64,000 nt of DNA from Verrucomicrobiota bacterium (lineage in GTDB: Bacteria > Verrucomicrobiota > Verrucomicrobiia > Verrucomicrobiales > Akkermansiaceae): contig JAPLUI010000537.1 in the NCBI GenBank assembly GCA_026397725.1, positions 51,339 to 115,338 of the forward strand, given 5' to 3'. Each line of letters begins with the position of its first letter. The first letter of the stretch is position 1. The notes beneath the pieces are model-generated. The model was not told the origin of the DNA and did no database searches. It worked only from the letters and a program-made list of their open reading frames with translations. Shown one piece after another: positions 18,546-27,374 of the stretch. The position numbers were made by a program, and so were the translations under genes.

Positions 18546-20381
18546 TCAGGGTTGCAGCGCCTTGTTGGACGCGGCCATTTTTTCGACGGGCATCTTCATG
18601 ATTTCGCGGTCATAAGTCATGAACCCGTCGTTCTCGGATTCGATGTCAGTAATGCAGGCGCAGATGGCGGCGGACAGTCCGTTTTCGATCAGCGGTTTCA
18701 AGGCGGTGTTGGTCTCGTCATATTTCCTGAAGACCTCATCCAAACTGTTCACCACGACCATCGCGAAATTCGCGTTGTCGTTCCACGAGTGCCCCTTGAC
18801 CAGGAATCCGATGGAGCCGTATTCCCCCAGAACGCTGGCGCGTTTTTCCTCGGGCGGACGCATCTCGACCGCGGGAGCCGGATATTTGTGCACATCGATC
18901 ACATCGCCGCAATTCTTGTCGTCCCAGCCGCTGGCATTGTCCACGAGGCGTGTCGGATCGAGTTGTTTGGTCAGCGCCGCGATGCGCTCGGTGTCGAACT
19001 GGCCCCATGCCTCGTTGAACGGCACCCACATGATGATCGAGGGGAAAAAGCGGAAATTCGCGATGATTTCCTTCCATTCGCGTTCATAGTCGGCTTTGGA
19101 TTCATCATTCTTGTTGGCTTCGCCGTTAGGCATGTCCTGCCAGACGAGCATGCCGAGCTTGTCGCAGTGATAGTAGAAGCGGGCGGGTTCCACCTTGACG
19201 TGCTTGCGCAGGGTGTTGAAGCCCATTTGCTTGGTCACCTCGACATCATACTTGAGAGCGGCGTCGGTGGGGGCGGTGTAAAGTCCGTCCGGCCAAAAGC
19301 CCTGGTCGAGCGGACCGTGTTGGAAGACGAACTGGTCATTGAGCAGCATGCGGGTGATGCCCTTGGCGTCCTTGCCGATCGAGATTTTGCGCATCGCGAA
19401 ATAACTCTTGACGCTGTCATCCTTGGCGAGGCTGACGCTGATCGGATAGAGTTTGGGCGAGTCGGGCGACCAGAGTCCGGCCGTGGGCACCTTCATCACG
19501 ATGGGTTCGCCGATCTTGCCGGCAGCCCTGGCGTCGAGATCCTTGCACTCGATGGTTACCGCACCGGACTTGTCGCCTTCGGCCTGGATCGTGAAGGCAA
19601 TGGTTTTGTCATTGATATCGGCAACGGCGGTGATGTCCGTGATATGATTCTTATTGACCGGTTCCAGCCAGACGGTCTGCCAGATCCCCGTGGTGGAGGT
19701 ATAGACAATGCCGGCGGCGGCATCAAACTCCTTCGCAATCTGCTTGCCGCGTGGCTGCCACCTGGGTTCCGTCTTGTCCCCGTTCGTCGGGTCCCAGACC
19801 TTGACCACCAACTCCTGCGGCCCGTCTTGCTTCAGAGCGCTGGTGATGTCAAAACTGAAGGGAGTGTACCCGCCCTCATGCTTGCCAACCGGTTGCCCGT
19901 TGACCATAACCTCCGCCCGCCAGTCCACCGCGCCGAAGTGCAGCAGAATCCGCTTGCCATTCAAGTCCTGCGGAACCTCGAAGTTACGCTTATACCACAG
20001 GTGGTTCTTGGGGCCCACCTGTTTTCTCACCCCCGAAAGCGCCGACTCCACGGGGTAGGGGACGAGGATCTGTCCCTGGGACTCAAACGTCCGCGTCTCT
20101 AACGGAAGTATCGCATATTCCCAGAGGCCGTTCAGGTTTTTCCACGCCGCACGCTCCATTTGCGGGCGTGGATACTCGGGCAGCGGGGCCTGCGGATCGA
20201 CATCCTTCGCGAACTTCGACAACAGGATGTTAGGGACCGGCTTCCACGCCACGGCGGCGGCGGCCGCAGCGGCCGCATGCATCGTGGAGGCGATCATCAA
20301 AAGCAGCGACAGTGATCCCGCCGCGCCTGATACCGAAAGCTGTTTCTTTTTCATAATGGACGTTGCCTGGTTTGATTTCAT
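18546..20381 (-). CDS. GH2 family glycosidase (beta-galactosidase/glucuronidase type)
   Basis: 611 residues. N-terminal sugar-binding sandwich (about 60-240: NLNGLWEYAI, LLHFGAVDWRAEVMVNG, YTPFSFDITSAL), a short immunoglobulin-like domain (about 245-335) and a TIM barrel. Acid/base Glu457 lies in VPFNEAWGQFD and nucleophile Glu520 in SVLGEYGS, so it looks active. The start at 20381 (MKSNQATS) parallels the MKSN start of the GH32 gene at 3935. An internal start at MKKKQLSVSG would give a cleaner signal peptide. First gene of the long run down to 7964, under regulatory copy C. An internally deleted copy is at 34705-35349. Substrate not readable from sequence. Confidence 0.93.
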   Translation of the reverse strand: MKSNQATSIMKKKQLSVSGAAGSLSLLLMIASTMHAAAAAAAAVAWKPVPNILLSKFAKDVDPQAPLPEYPRPQMERAAWKNLNGLWEYAILPLETRTFESQGQILVPYPVESALSGVRKQVGPKNHLWYKRNFEVPQDLNGKRILLHFGAVDWRAEVMVNGQPVGKHEGGYTPFSFDITSALKQDGPQELVVKVWDPTNGDKTEPRWQPRGKQIAKEFDAAAGIVYTSTTGIWQTVWLEPVNKNHITDITAVADINDKTIAFTIQAEGDKSGAVTIECKDLDARAAGKIGEPIVMKVPTAGLWSPDSPKLYPISVSLAKDDSVKSYFAMRKISIGKDAKGITRMLLNDQFVFQHGPLDQGFWPDGLYTAPTDAALKYDVEVTKQMGFNTLRKHVKVEPARFYYHCDKLGMLVWQDMPNGEANKNDESKADYEREWKEIIANFRFFPSIIMWVPFNEAWGQFDTERIAALTKQLDPTRLVDNASGWDDKNCGDVIDVHKYPAPAVEMRPPEEKRASVLGEYGSIGFLVKGHSWNDNANFAMVVVNSLDEVFRKYDETNTALKPLIENGLSAAICACITDIESENDGFMTYDREIMKMPVEKMAASNKALQP

Positions 20382-20460
20382 GACTCTGATTATTGAAGCG
20401 ATCGAATTGAAAAGAGCGGCTGGGAACCCAGCCTCCGTTCCCTCTGGGGCTCCTGTTCAA

Positions 20461-20564
20461 GAAGATTCTGTTGCGCCTGAGTCGTAATGCAAGCGACGAA
20501 TCCGCATCCGAGAAAAAATCTGTCATGACAGGTTGGCACCTGTCACTGACCGCAATTCAGCCGG
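20461..20564 (-). promoter_or_regulatory. Shared operator/promoter module, copy C
   Basis: Palindrome CTGTCATGACAG at 20520-20531, with second half site and CACTGACCGCAATTCAGCCGG. On the gene side TTGCATTACGACTCAGG is followed by CAGAAT. The similarity to copy A continues through a leader (CAGGAGCCCCAGAGGGAACG) to ATGAAATCAAAC, the proposed start of the GH2 gene. About 180 bases of leader are thus shared by two unrelated genes. Confidence 0.7.
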
Positions 20565-20720
20565 TAGGGCGGACCGGCCCGGTCCGCCGACGATCCGCCC
20601 GCATGGGCGGTGATGAAGCGCGGTGCATGGACCTCACATGCGATAGCGGTCACGGCGCGGCCCCCACGCCCTCCCGGGTGTAATGGGGCCGCCACTCCAT
20701 CAGCGGTGACCCCCAACTTT
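20565..20720. repeat. Dispersed hairpin repeat, copy 2
   Basis: Same order as at 4120-4318: GGCGGACCGG-C-CCGGTCCGCC (from about 20571), CCGCCC-GCAT-GGGCGG, the tail GGTGATGAAGCGCGGTGCAT and a GC-rich end. As in copy 1 it lies immediately outside the operator module, so operator and repeat were probably copied as one piece. 20720-20885 shows nothing further. Confidence 0.6.
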
Positions 20721-20885
20721 CACTCCTCCATCGCCAGCGCTCCCAAAGCCTACAGGAATTGTGCGGCGGTCTGTGACCGTCGATGCGCAAGCATGACAGC
20801 GGTAGCGTTAGAGCCAAACAGGAACGCCGGAACCGGACGTTTCAAACGGACCGGTGTGGCCAGGGTGGCAAGGGTCCGGTCTATG

Positions 20886-21067
20886 GGTGGCGCAGGCAGG
20901 GACCGACCTCCGGGCGATCCGGTTGGGGACGGATTCGAATCCGGGGAAAAGCGGTGGTGATACGGATCGATTCACCCGGAATGGGTGCGGGGTTGTGGGG
21001 TGATTCGGGAATTTGGAAACATGCGGACCTGCGCCAACCGGACCGCCCGGAGGTCGGTCCCTGCCAC
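20886..21067. other. Structured intergenic element with long inverted repeat
   Basis: A stem of about 31 bases, with one mismatch, is formed by 20895-20926 and 21035-21066 (GGCAGGGACCGACCTCCGGG and its complement). The intervening 108 bases hold a perfect 14-base palindrome CGGATTCGAATCCG (20930-20943) and the hairpin CACCC-GGAAT-GGGTG (20973-20987). It does not fold as a tRNA: the TTCGAAT is not flanked by a complementary five-base T-stem. It could be a structured RNA, a MITE-like insertion or a bidirectional terminator. It lies about 230 bases upstream of the kinase-like gene; 21068-21299 shows no other gene. Confidence 0.5.
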
Positions 21068-21299
21068 CGCCCCGCCCGTTGGCAGTCTTCTCTCGCCATT
21101 CAAAAATCATAAATTCAGAAGGAAATCCTTGGCGTGTCCGCCGCAATGTGCTAAAGTCTTGCGTGAACCGACGGAGAAACCCTCTTGAGTTGGAACTGCC
21201 AGTCCGGGCGATCAGGACTGGCCCGGCGAACTGTTCTGTCACCCTGAGGGTTTTCGGCCCGGAGGCGGGAATTGAACCTTCAGCGGGAAAGGAATTGTT

Positions 21300-22007
21300 A
21301 TGAAGACCGGAATCAACACAGACAAGTGTCTCTCGTTCGTCAGTTGTGAACTGAATCCCCAGCCCAAGCAGTGGCTCCCTCACACCCAGCTCCGCCCTGC
21401 CGTAACCATTTCCCGCCAAACCGGTTCCGGCGCCATGGCCATCGCCGGAGAGCTGGCCGCGTTTCTGCAAGCCTGGGACCCCGCCCAGTGCCACTGGATG
21501 GTCATCGACAAGAACCTCGTCGAGATTGTCCTGGAAGAACACAAGCTCCCCAAGGAGATCGCCAAGTTCATGCCGGAGGACCGCGTCTCCGCCATCCAGG
21601 ACGCGGTGGAGGAATTGCTCGGCCTGCATCCGTCCTCCAGAACCCTGCTGCACCAGACCTCCGAGACGATTCGGCACTTGGCGCAGCTCGGCAATGTCAT
21701 CTTGGTCGGCCGCGCGTCTCACATCATCACCCGGCAGATGCAAAACGTGTTCCATGTCCGGCTCATCGCGCCGCTGGAAAAGCGCGTGGAACGGGTCATG
21801 GCCCACCGCCAACTGGATCGCAAGACCGTGCAGGAATTCATCCGCAAGGAAGACCTCGGCCGCAAGCGGTATCTGAAGGATCACTTTCAGGCGGACATCG
21901 ACGACAACCTCCAATACGATCTCGTGGTCAACACCGCCCGCCTCCCCCACCAAGAGGTGGCTCACCTGATCGGGGCAGCCGTCTTGCACTGGGCGGAGAC
22001 GCTGTAG
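21300..22007 (+). CDS. Cytidylate kinase-like family protein
   Basis: 235 residues, ATG at 21300 with AAAGGA eight bases upstream. The P-loop-like segment TISRQTGSGAMAIAGELA (about 37-54) and LGNVILVGRASHIITRQM match the cytidylate kinase-like family (Cytidylate_kin2). FHVRLIAPLEKRVERVMAHR also matches; there the P-loop is degenerate compared with true kinases. The biochemical role is uncharacterised for most members. Cytoplasmic, without signal peptide. One of few plus-strand genes here; it converges on the TMEM43 gene with 11 bases between stops. Base composition and lack of decay suggest a core-genome gene between accessory blocks. Confidence 0.85.
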   Translation: MKTGINTDKCLSFVSCELNPQPKQWLPHTQLRPAVTISRQTGSGAMAIAGELAAFLQAWDPAQCHWMVIDKNLVEIVLEEHKLPKEIAKFMPEDRVSAIQDAVEELLGLHPSSRTLLHQTSETIRHLAQLGNVILVGRASHIITRQMQNVFHVRLIAPLEKRVERVMAHRQLDRKTVQEFIRKEDLGRKRYLKDHFQADIDDNLQYDLVVNTARLPHQEVAHLIGAAVLHWAETL

Positions 22008-22018
22008 CGCTGCCTGGG

Positions 22019-23188
22019 TCAGCTCTGGAGCGCGGCGATCGCCCGGCGTCGCTTGCCGCGGCGCCAGGCCATGACCAGCCCGACCAGCGCCACGGCACCG
22101 AGACCGATGGTGAGCAGCGGTCGCACGGCGAACCAAGCCACGGCGATCACGACGAGCGAGCCGACGAAGGCTAGCAGCATTGCGGTGATGACACCGCCGA
22201 CGCCAATGACGTTCCCCAAAAACGGGAGCACATCCGCCAGGACGCTGAGCGGTTTGATGATCAGGCCGAGGCCGAGGGCCATCAGCACGAAGCCACCGAG
22301 GCGCAGTCCCCAGGTGAGCATGGCGTTCTCACTTGCCGCGTGCTGGAACATGAGGTCCGCACTCACCGTGCCTGATTCCACACGCTCGATGGCCGGCCCG
22401 ACGTGGGGAACAAAGGGTTCCAGTGTGTCGCCGGTCTGCCGGGCGATGACACTCCAAACCGCCGGCTTCAGGACTTTAAACGTAACCCGCTGATCGCCGA
22501 GCGCCGGGGAGGTCGGATCTTGGCCGACGTAGAACGCCCCGGCATCAAGCTTCAGCTTGCCCTGCAGCTCCGGCGCGGTCTTGGCGAGGTCCGCCTCCGT
22601 CGCCGCCAAGGGCTCATCGCCTGTCATCTTTGCGATCACTCCCGACGGCAGCTTGAAGGCCCCCAGTTTGACATCGGAGGCGACGGTGGGAAGGGGCGGC
22701 GCCAGCATCGCGGCTGGGTTCCTATGGTTCTCAGGTTCTTTGAAATCGGCCGAATTGATCAGGCTGGCGGACCACGTCTTGAGATACTTGGAATTCGTCA
22801 CGGTCTCGCTGCCGCCACCGAGTTTCTTGCGCGTCTCGGAGGATTTCTCTTCCTTCCATTGATACATTTCCACGGTCCGCGTCAGCCTGATGGCGGTGGC
22901 GGACACCGCAAACATGGGGTCGCGGAGGACCTCGCTGCTCGTCGCTTCGCCGCTGAGATGGACGAGCTTCCGCTCATTGGCCGGCACCACCGTCCCCTCG
23001 TCGATCGAGACGACCGCCGCCGCACCTTCCTTCAGGCCTCTGGCGGTGTCCACGGCGCGATTCTCATTCCAGAACAGCAGGATGACGGAGATGGGCACGA
23101 GGATGATGCCGACCAGGATGCCTTTGATGGAATCGAGGATGCGGCCTCCCCAGGATTGCGAAGTGATGTCGGTGAATTCGTCGGCCAT
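22019..23188 (-). CDS. TMEM43 family membrane protein
   Basis: 389 residues. One N-terminal membrane segment (about 22-41, GILVGIILVPISVILLFW, then NENRAVDTARGLKEG) is followed by a large non-membrane domain. Three or more C-terminal hydrophobic segments occupy about 290-375 (GFVLMALGLGLIIKPLSVL, GGVITAMLLAFVGSLVVIAV, LLTIGLGAVALVGLVMAW). WNENRAV and the later MYQW are typical of bacterial TMEM43 homologues. Function in bacteria is unknown. The gene looks intact and has no obvious link to the sugar genes. Confidence 0.85.
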   Translation of the reverse strand: MADEFTDITSQSWGGRILDSIKGILVGIILVPISVILLFWNENRAVDTARGLKEGAAAVVSIDEGTVVPANERKLVHLSGEATSSEVLRDPMFAVSATAIRLTRTVEMYQWKEEKSSETRKKLGGGSETVTNSKYLKTWSASLINSADFKEPENHRNPAAMLAPPLPTVASDVKLGAFKLPSGVIAKMTGDEPLAATEADLAKTAPELQGKLKLDAGAFYVGQDPTSPALGDQRVTFKVLKPAVWSVIARQTGDTLEPFVPHVGPAIERVESGTVSADLMFQHAASENAMLTWGLRLGGFVLMALGLGLIIKPLSVLADVLPFLGNVIGVGGVITAMLLAFVGSLVVIAVAWFAVRPLLTIGLGAVALVGLVMAWRRGKRRRAIAALQS

Positions 23189-23200
23189 GGGATGGGGGGG

Positions 23201-26200
23201 TTAGGGTGAAAGAAACGCGGAACACTGCCTGGCGGCGGCTAGGGTCACACCAAGCATGGCGCTTGGCAATATTGTTAGGTGGAAAACCTGCTGTCCATTG
23301 AGCTTGACCCGGGCGGTTGCTTTGACCGCGCCCAGATCCAGATGGATTTCTGATCTTTGATTCCCAATTTTGGATGGATCGGCAAGCATGAATGCCGCCG
23401 AAAACCGATTTGCCGGGCAGGCCGGTCTCCGGGCCGGAGGTGGCCGAACCATGATACCATTCCCAAGAAACTGAAATCCGGCATGAAACAAATTGACGAG
23501 TCCTTCGGGTTGTTTGGCTTGAAACTCGCGTAAGAGTTTGCCATCCTTTCCATACTGAATAAGCCCCTGAGCATATCCACCAGCGAGCCAGCAGGTTCCA
23601 TCTGCGGCTTTGAGGGCCATGTAGGCGCATCGAGGGCGAGGCAATTGGAAACGACGGATAATGGTGGCAGACTCGTTCTGCTTCGTGGAAATTTCGGTGG
23701 CTCCATCGAACTCGGCCAACAGAAGGGTGTTATTCGAGGGATTCTTTTCATCGACATGCGTGACTTTTCCCTTCCAGAAGTCCATGACAAGGAAGCGATG
23801 TTGAATCGGAGCACCCGTCAGGGCGCTCGTCGTCCACAACAACGCTGCCAAGCAGTAGGGCGAAAAACAATACGAGCCGATGGTTCGCAACCGGTCCAAA
23901 CATTGGCCTCTCCTCTTCAGGCTGCCTGACGCCACGCTTTTCCAGATATTTCTTTCTGATTCGGCCATATTTGCCATTTCTATATTTTTGGTTCTCGTGC
24001 TCGTTTTGACCGGATTCACGGCGCAATTGGGTAATGTCTCGACGGGAATGACACAGGCGGCGCCGTAACCCGGACCGGACTTGGCGGGGAGGCCCCAGCA
24101 GCCGGCCGCGCCGAGGAGTGTGAGATAAGGTTCTTTGAACGGACTGGGTTCATTGGACGGACCGACGCCCGGACGCAGGGTGAGATCGAGTTTTTCGCGG
24201 GCCTTGCCGTCGCCCTGATGGCACTTGCCGCAGTATTGATTGAGCACGGGCTGGACGAAGCGCTCGTTGCCGATGCTCTCCGTGACCCAGGGCGGCGGGG
24301 TGATGGCACTTGGCGGACGCTTCATGGCGATCGCGGGAACGGGCGTGCCCGGTGCCGGCGTGCTTTGGCTGTCATGACATCCCACGCATCCGCGCACCTC
24401 GCCCGGCATCACACCGGTGAAACTGCGCATGGTTTGCAGGCAGCGGTGCTGCTCATCGAGCAGTTGGAAATAGACCGCCTGGCCTGCCGGGACATTGAAA
24501 TTGACAGAGCCATCGGCCTCGACCGGCACCTCGCCGAGGATGCGTTTCACGGTTTCCTTCCGGACGATGGAAACCGGCGGGCCGGAGTTATGATAGGTCT
24601 TTTCCCAGGTCGAGTAGGTCTTGTAATCCGGTTGGAACACCCGCAGATACTTGACCGAGCCGCGCGGCAGGTCGGGCACACCCTGGCAAACGTCGGTGGA
24701 GAACAAAACCCCGGGTTTGTTGGGTTTCCTATCAGGCCCGGTGCCGGGCCAGACCACTCCGTTAGGTTGGACCGGCGGGATGGGGCGCGCCTTGACCGGG
24801 ATCGCGTTGAGAATGTTATGGATTCCCTCATAGATCAGTTCCCGGTTGCCGTACACATCCATCAGATACAAGCGGAAGCGGCCGTCCATGCCGCGTGCCG
24901 AAACCAGGAAATCCTCTTCCGTTAGAGGCAGGGGTGCACTGTAGCCGGTGAAACCGCCCGACGCATGATAGTTCTCCTTTTCGCCCGGGTCCACCGGGCC
25001 GTTGCCGGTTTCCGGCCACTGGAGATCGCGGGTCACCTTGGTCAGCCCGTCGGGGAAATTGAAGCCTTGGCTGGGATCGATGATGCCGATCGATCCGCTC
25101 CACCAGTCGTGGTGGCCCACGCCGCAGAACATGACCCGGCGGCTGCCGGGAATTTGTTGGGGTTGCGAGGTGTGGTCGGGCCAAATCCTTTGATTCCCCC
25201 AGAACATCGAGACACCCGTGCCGTCCTGGTTGACGGTCCAAAGTTTTTGCGCACGCCACAAGGCCTTGTCGGTGTATTCCCAGCGTGAATAGATCACCCG
25301 GCCATCAGCCATGAGGGACGGCACGAAATCCGGTTCGTTGTCGAGGCTGATCAGATAGATATTGCCGCCGCCGGCATCACAGCGTGCCAGGACGTAGGAG
25401 TTGATAAACGGTCCGCAGCGCACATAACTGTTGCAGCGGGTGGTGGTGCACATGAGGTGTCCATCGGGAAGATAGATCGGGTCGATGTCATCATATTCGC
25501 CGCTGTCGGTGAGTTGTCGGAGGCCGCTGCCATCCAGGTTCATTTCATACAAATGAAAGTATTTTTTCCGTCATGCGGTTTGTAGCAGAACAGCACCCGC
25601 TTGCCGTCGAAGGAAAGATCCGGCCGCCAGAAACTTCCGGGTTTGTCAGGCGCGAGTTGCCGCACCTGCCCGCCAGGCCGCAGCCCGTCCAGCACTAACA
25701 AGCGACCACCCGGCGCCGCCCACATGCTCATCCGGTGGATCGCCTCGTGGTTGACAATGTCGCCTCCATGCTGGATTGGAATGTCCATGAAGAGCAGTTG
25801 CTTGAAGTCGATCACGGGGGCCTTGATGAGGATTTCCCGTTTGACCCTGCGCACATTGAAATAGCAATCCTTGATCGCCGGGTTCTCGCCGGCATACTGC
25901 GCGTCGCCGGGACTCTCATCGCCCACCAGGCCGGGGATTTTCCCCCACGGTGCATCGCCGTAGGCTGCGGTGATCATTGCCAGCACCCATGTGGAATCAT
26001 CCATGCCGGGTTGCTGCCAATCGGGCACGGCTTCCTTTGCGGTCCGCCAGGATGTGTTGGAGGTGACAAGCACCTGCTTCCCATCGGCCAGGGTGATGGT
26101 CAGGCTCACAATCAGCCCGGCGGGGTTGTTACTGTTAACAGGTTTGTTCTTCGCCCGCACCGCCAGCACACTGGCTCCTTAGATTTGGTGCCGGCGACAT

Positions 26201-26449
26201 TTTCTTAAGTCGAGCCGCCAATTCCCGTGTCCAGGCAATCTCCTTGGCCGAGCGTTGCATCAACGGCTCGCCCATCGCCTGGAACAACCAATCACGTCCC
26301 ATCGCCTGGGACTCTTCCTCTGCGGTCAGGGATCGGGTCTCAGGCGTCCGGGCTACGCCGAAATCGGTTGGCAAATAGATATCGCCACCCGCCAACGGCA
26401 ACGATGTCAGGAGGTGGGACAGGATCAGGAGGTGCTTGGGTGCTTGCAT
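23201..26449 (-). pseudogene. HZS-alpha-like cytochrome gene, broken mosaic
   Basis: Three frames are needed. 26135-26449: export signal and ARTPETRSLTAEEES...EPLMQRSAKEIAWTRELA. 25540-26169: a piece resembling a galactose-binding domain (AVRAKNKPVNSNNPAGLIVS, VTSNTSWRTAKEAVPDW) precedes YFNVRRVKREILI and GSFWRPDLSFDGKRVLFCYK. From 25552: YEMNLDGSGLRQLTDSG, YLPDGHLMCTTTR, GSRRVMFCGVGHHDWWSGSI, and heme motifs CVGCH and CGKCH. After about 24030 the open frame continues in unrelated sequence of lower GC, including FLVMDFWKGKVTHVDEKNP, and ends with LDLGAVKATARVKLNGQQ, like a GH2/GH106 sandwich fragment. So at least three sources are joined. HZS-alpha relatives are periplasmic multiheme-type proteins of unknown role in this phylum. 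Confidence 0.7.
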
Positions 26450-26548
26450 GGTCGTTATGGTTTGGTGGATGCTCTCTGCTAGACTGCCAAGGGAATTGCT
26501 TTTCTCTCCAGGTCGTGGTGCATGCTATTTACGTTAGACAAAAGTGAT

Positions 26549-27360
26549 CTAATTGCGGTTCCAGTCCTCGGTCGCCAGCCGCACGGGACCGAGCAACTCT
26601 GACGACACGAGCGGCGAATCCTTCGTGAAGTAGTTCCATGTGGTGAAGCAGTAACGGTTCTTCGAGGGGCGTGGCTGGCCCTTGACGAACCAGTCCGGGA
26701 ATTGTTTGAGAAAACCGCCGTTGCCTTGATGCCCAGGCAGCCACTCGCAATCCGCCGGCTCCTGCTCGTCGCCTATCAGACGATTGGCCCAGACATTGGT
26801 GACTTCGATTTCCAGCTTGTTGCCCTTGGCAAGAAGCCGGCCCGCTGGCAGGGCGACGCCCCACGGCGCGCACCAGACGACGCCCAGATCGCGGCCGTTG
26901 AGGCGCACGCGGGCGAGGTGATTGACGGCATCCAGATCCAAATACGTCGCCGGGGCTCCCGGCGGCGCGTCGAACGTCTGGCGATAGGTCGCCGTGCCGG
27001 AATAGTAGCGGATGCCGCTTTCGGGACGTTTCGTCCAGTCTTCCAGTTTCTCGAAGGTCGCCTTCGCGGGTCCGCCCCATTGCGGGTCGAAGCTCACTTC
27101 CCAAGTTCCTGTTAGACCGGCGCTCGGTTTCAGTTCCGGGTAGTTAGACCGGCGCCCGGCGGGCGTGGCCAGCGGCTTGCGGAAAACGACGAAGAAGCTC
27201 TGCGCGGGTGCAAACCGGAGTGTGAGCGATGTTTCGCCGGCAGCCTGGTCAAAGTCTGTTAGATCCCGGTGGGTGCCCCAGACCGGGTCCCACAGTTCCG
27301 GTTGTTTGCCCTGCGCCTTGAAGACGCATTTCGCCGTGCCGCCCGAACGCTCCACATTGC
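26549..27360 (-). pseudogene. GH106-type alpha-L-rhamnosidase, C-terminal fragment
   Basis: About 270 residues remain: GKQPELWDPVWG, GTWEVSFDPQWGGPAKATFE, KLEDWTKRPESGIRYYSGTA, TYLDLDAVNHLARVRLNGRD, VWCAPWGVALPAG, IEVTNVWANRLIGDEQ and TTWNYFTKDSPL...LLGPVR. This is the C-terminal sandwich end of GH106-like proteins, which normally exceed 900 residues. The catalytic barrel is absent. Upstream the frame runs into the tail of the GH99-like gene, with no start codon or promoter of its own. 26450-26548 holds nothing recognisable. Confidence 0.75.
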
Positions 27361-27374
27361 AATGTTGTAACCGT

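Noticed and set aside
16744..20102. Long plus-strand open frames opposite the esterase and GH2 genes (also at 27459-29147, 36119-38233 and 48429-49436)
   Set aside because: They mirror strongly supported minus-strand genes, have arginine/valine-rich shadow composition and no recognisable domain. High GC makes such antisense frames common.
20930..20946. GGATTCGAATCCG as the T-arm of a tRNA
   Set aside because: The flanking bases do not form a five-base T-stem around TTCGAAT and no acceptor or anticodon arm can be placed.
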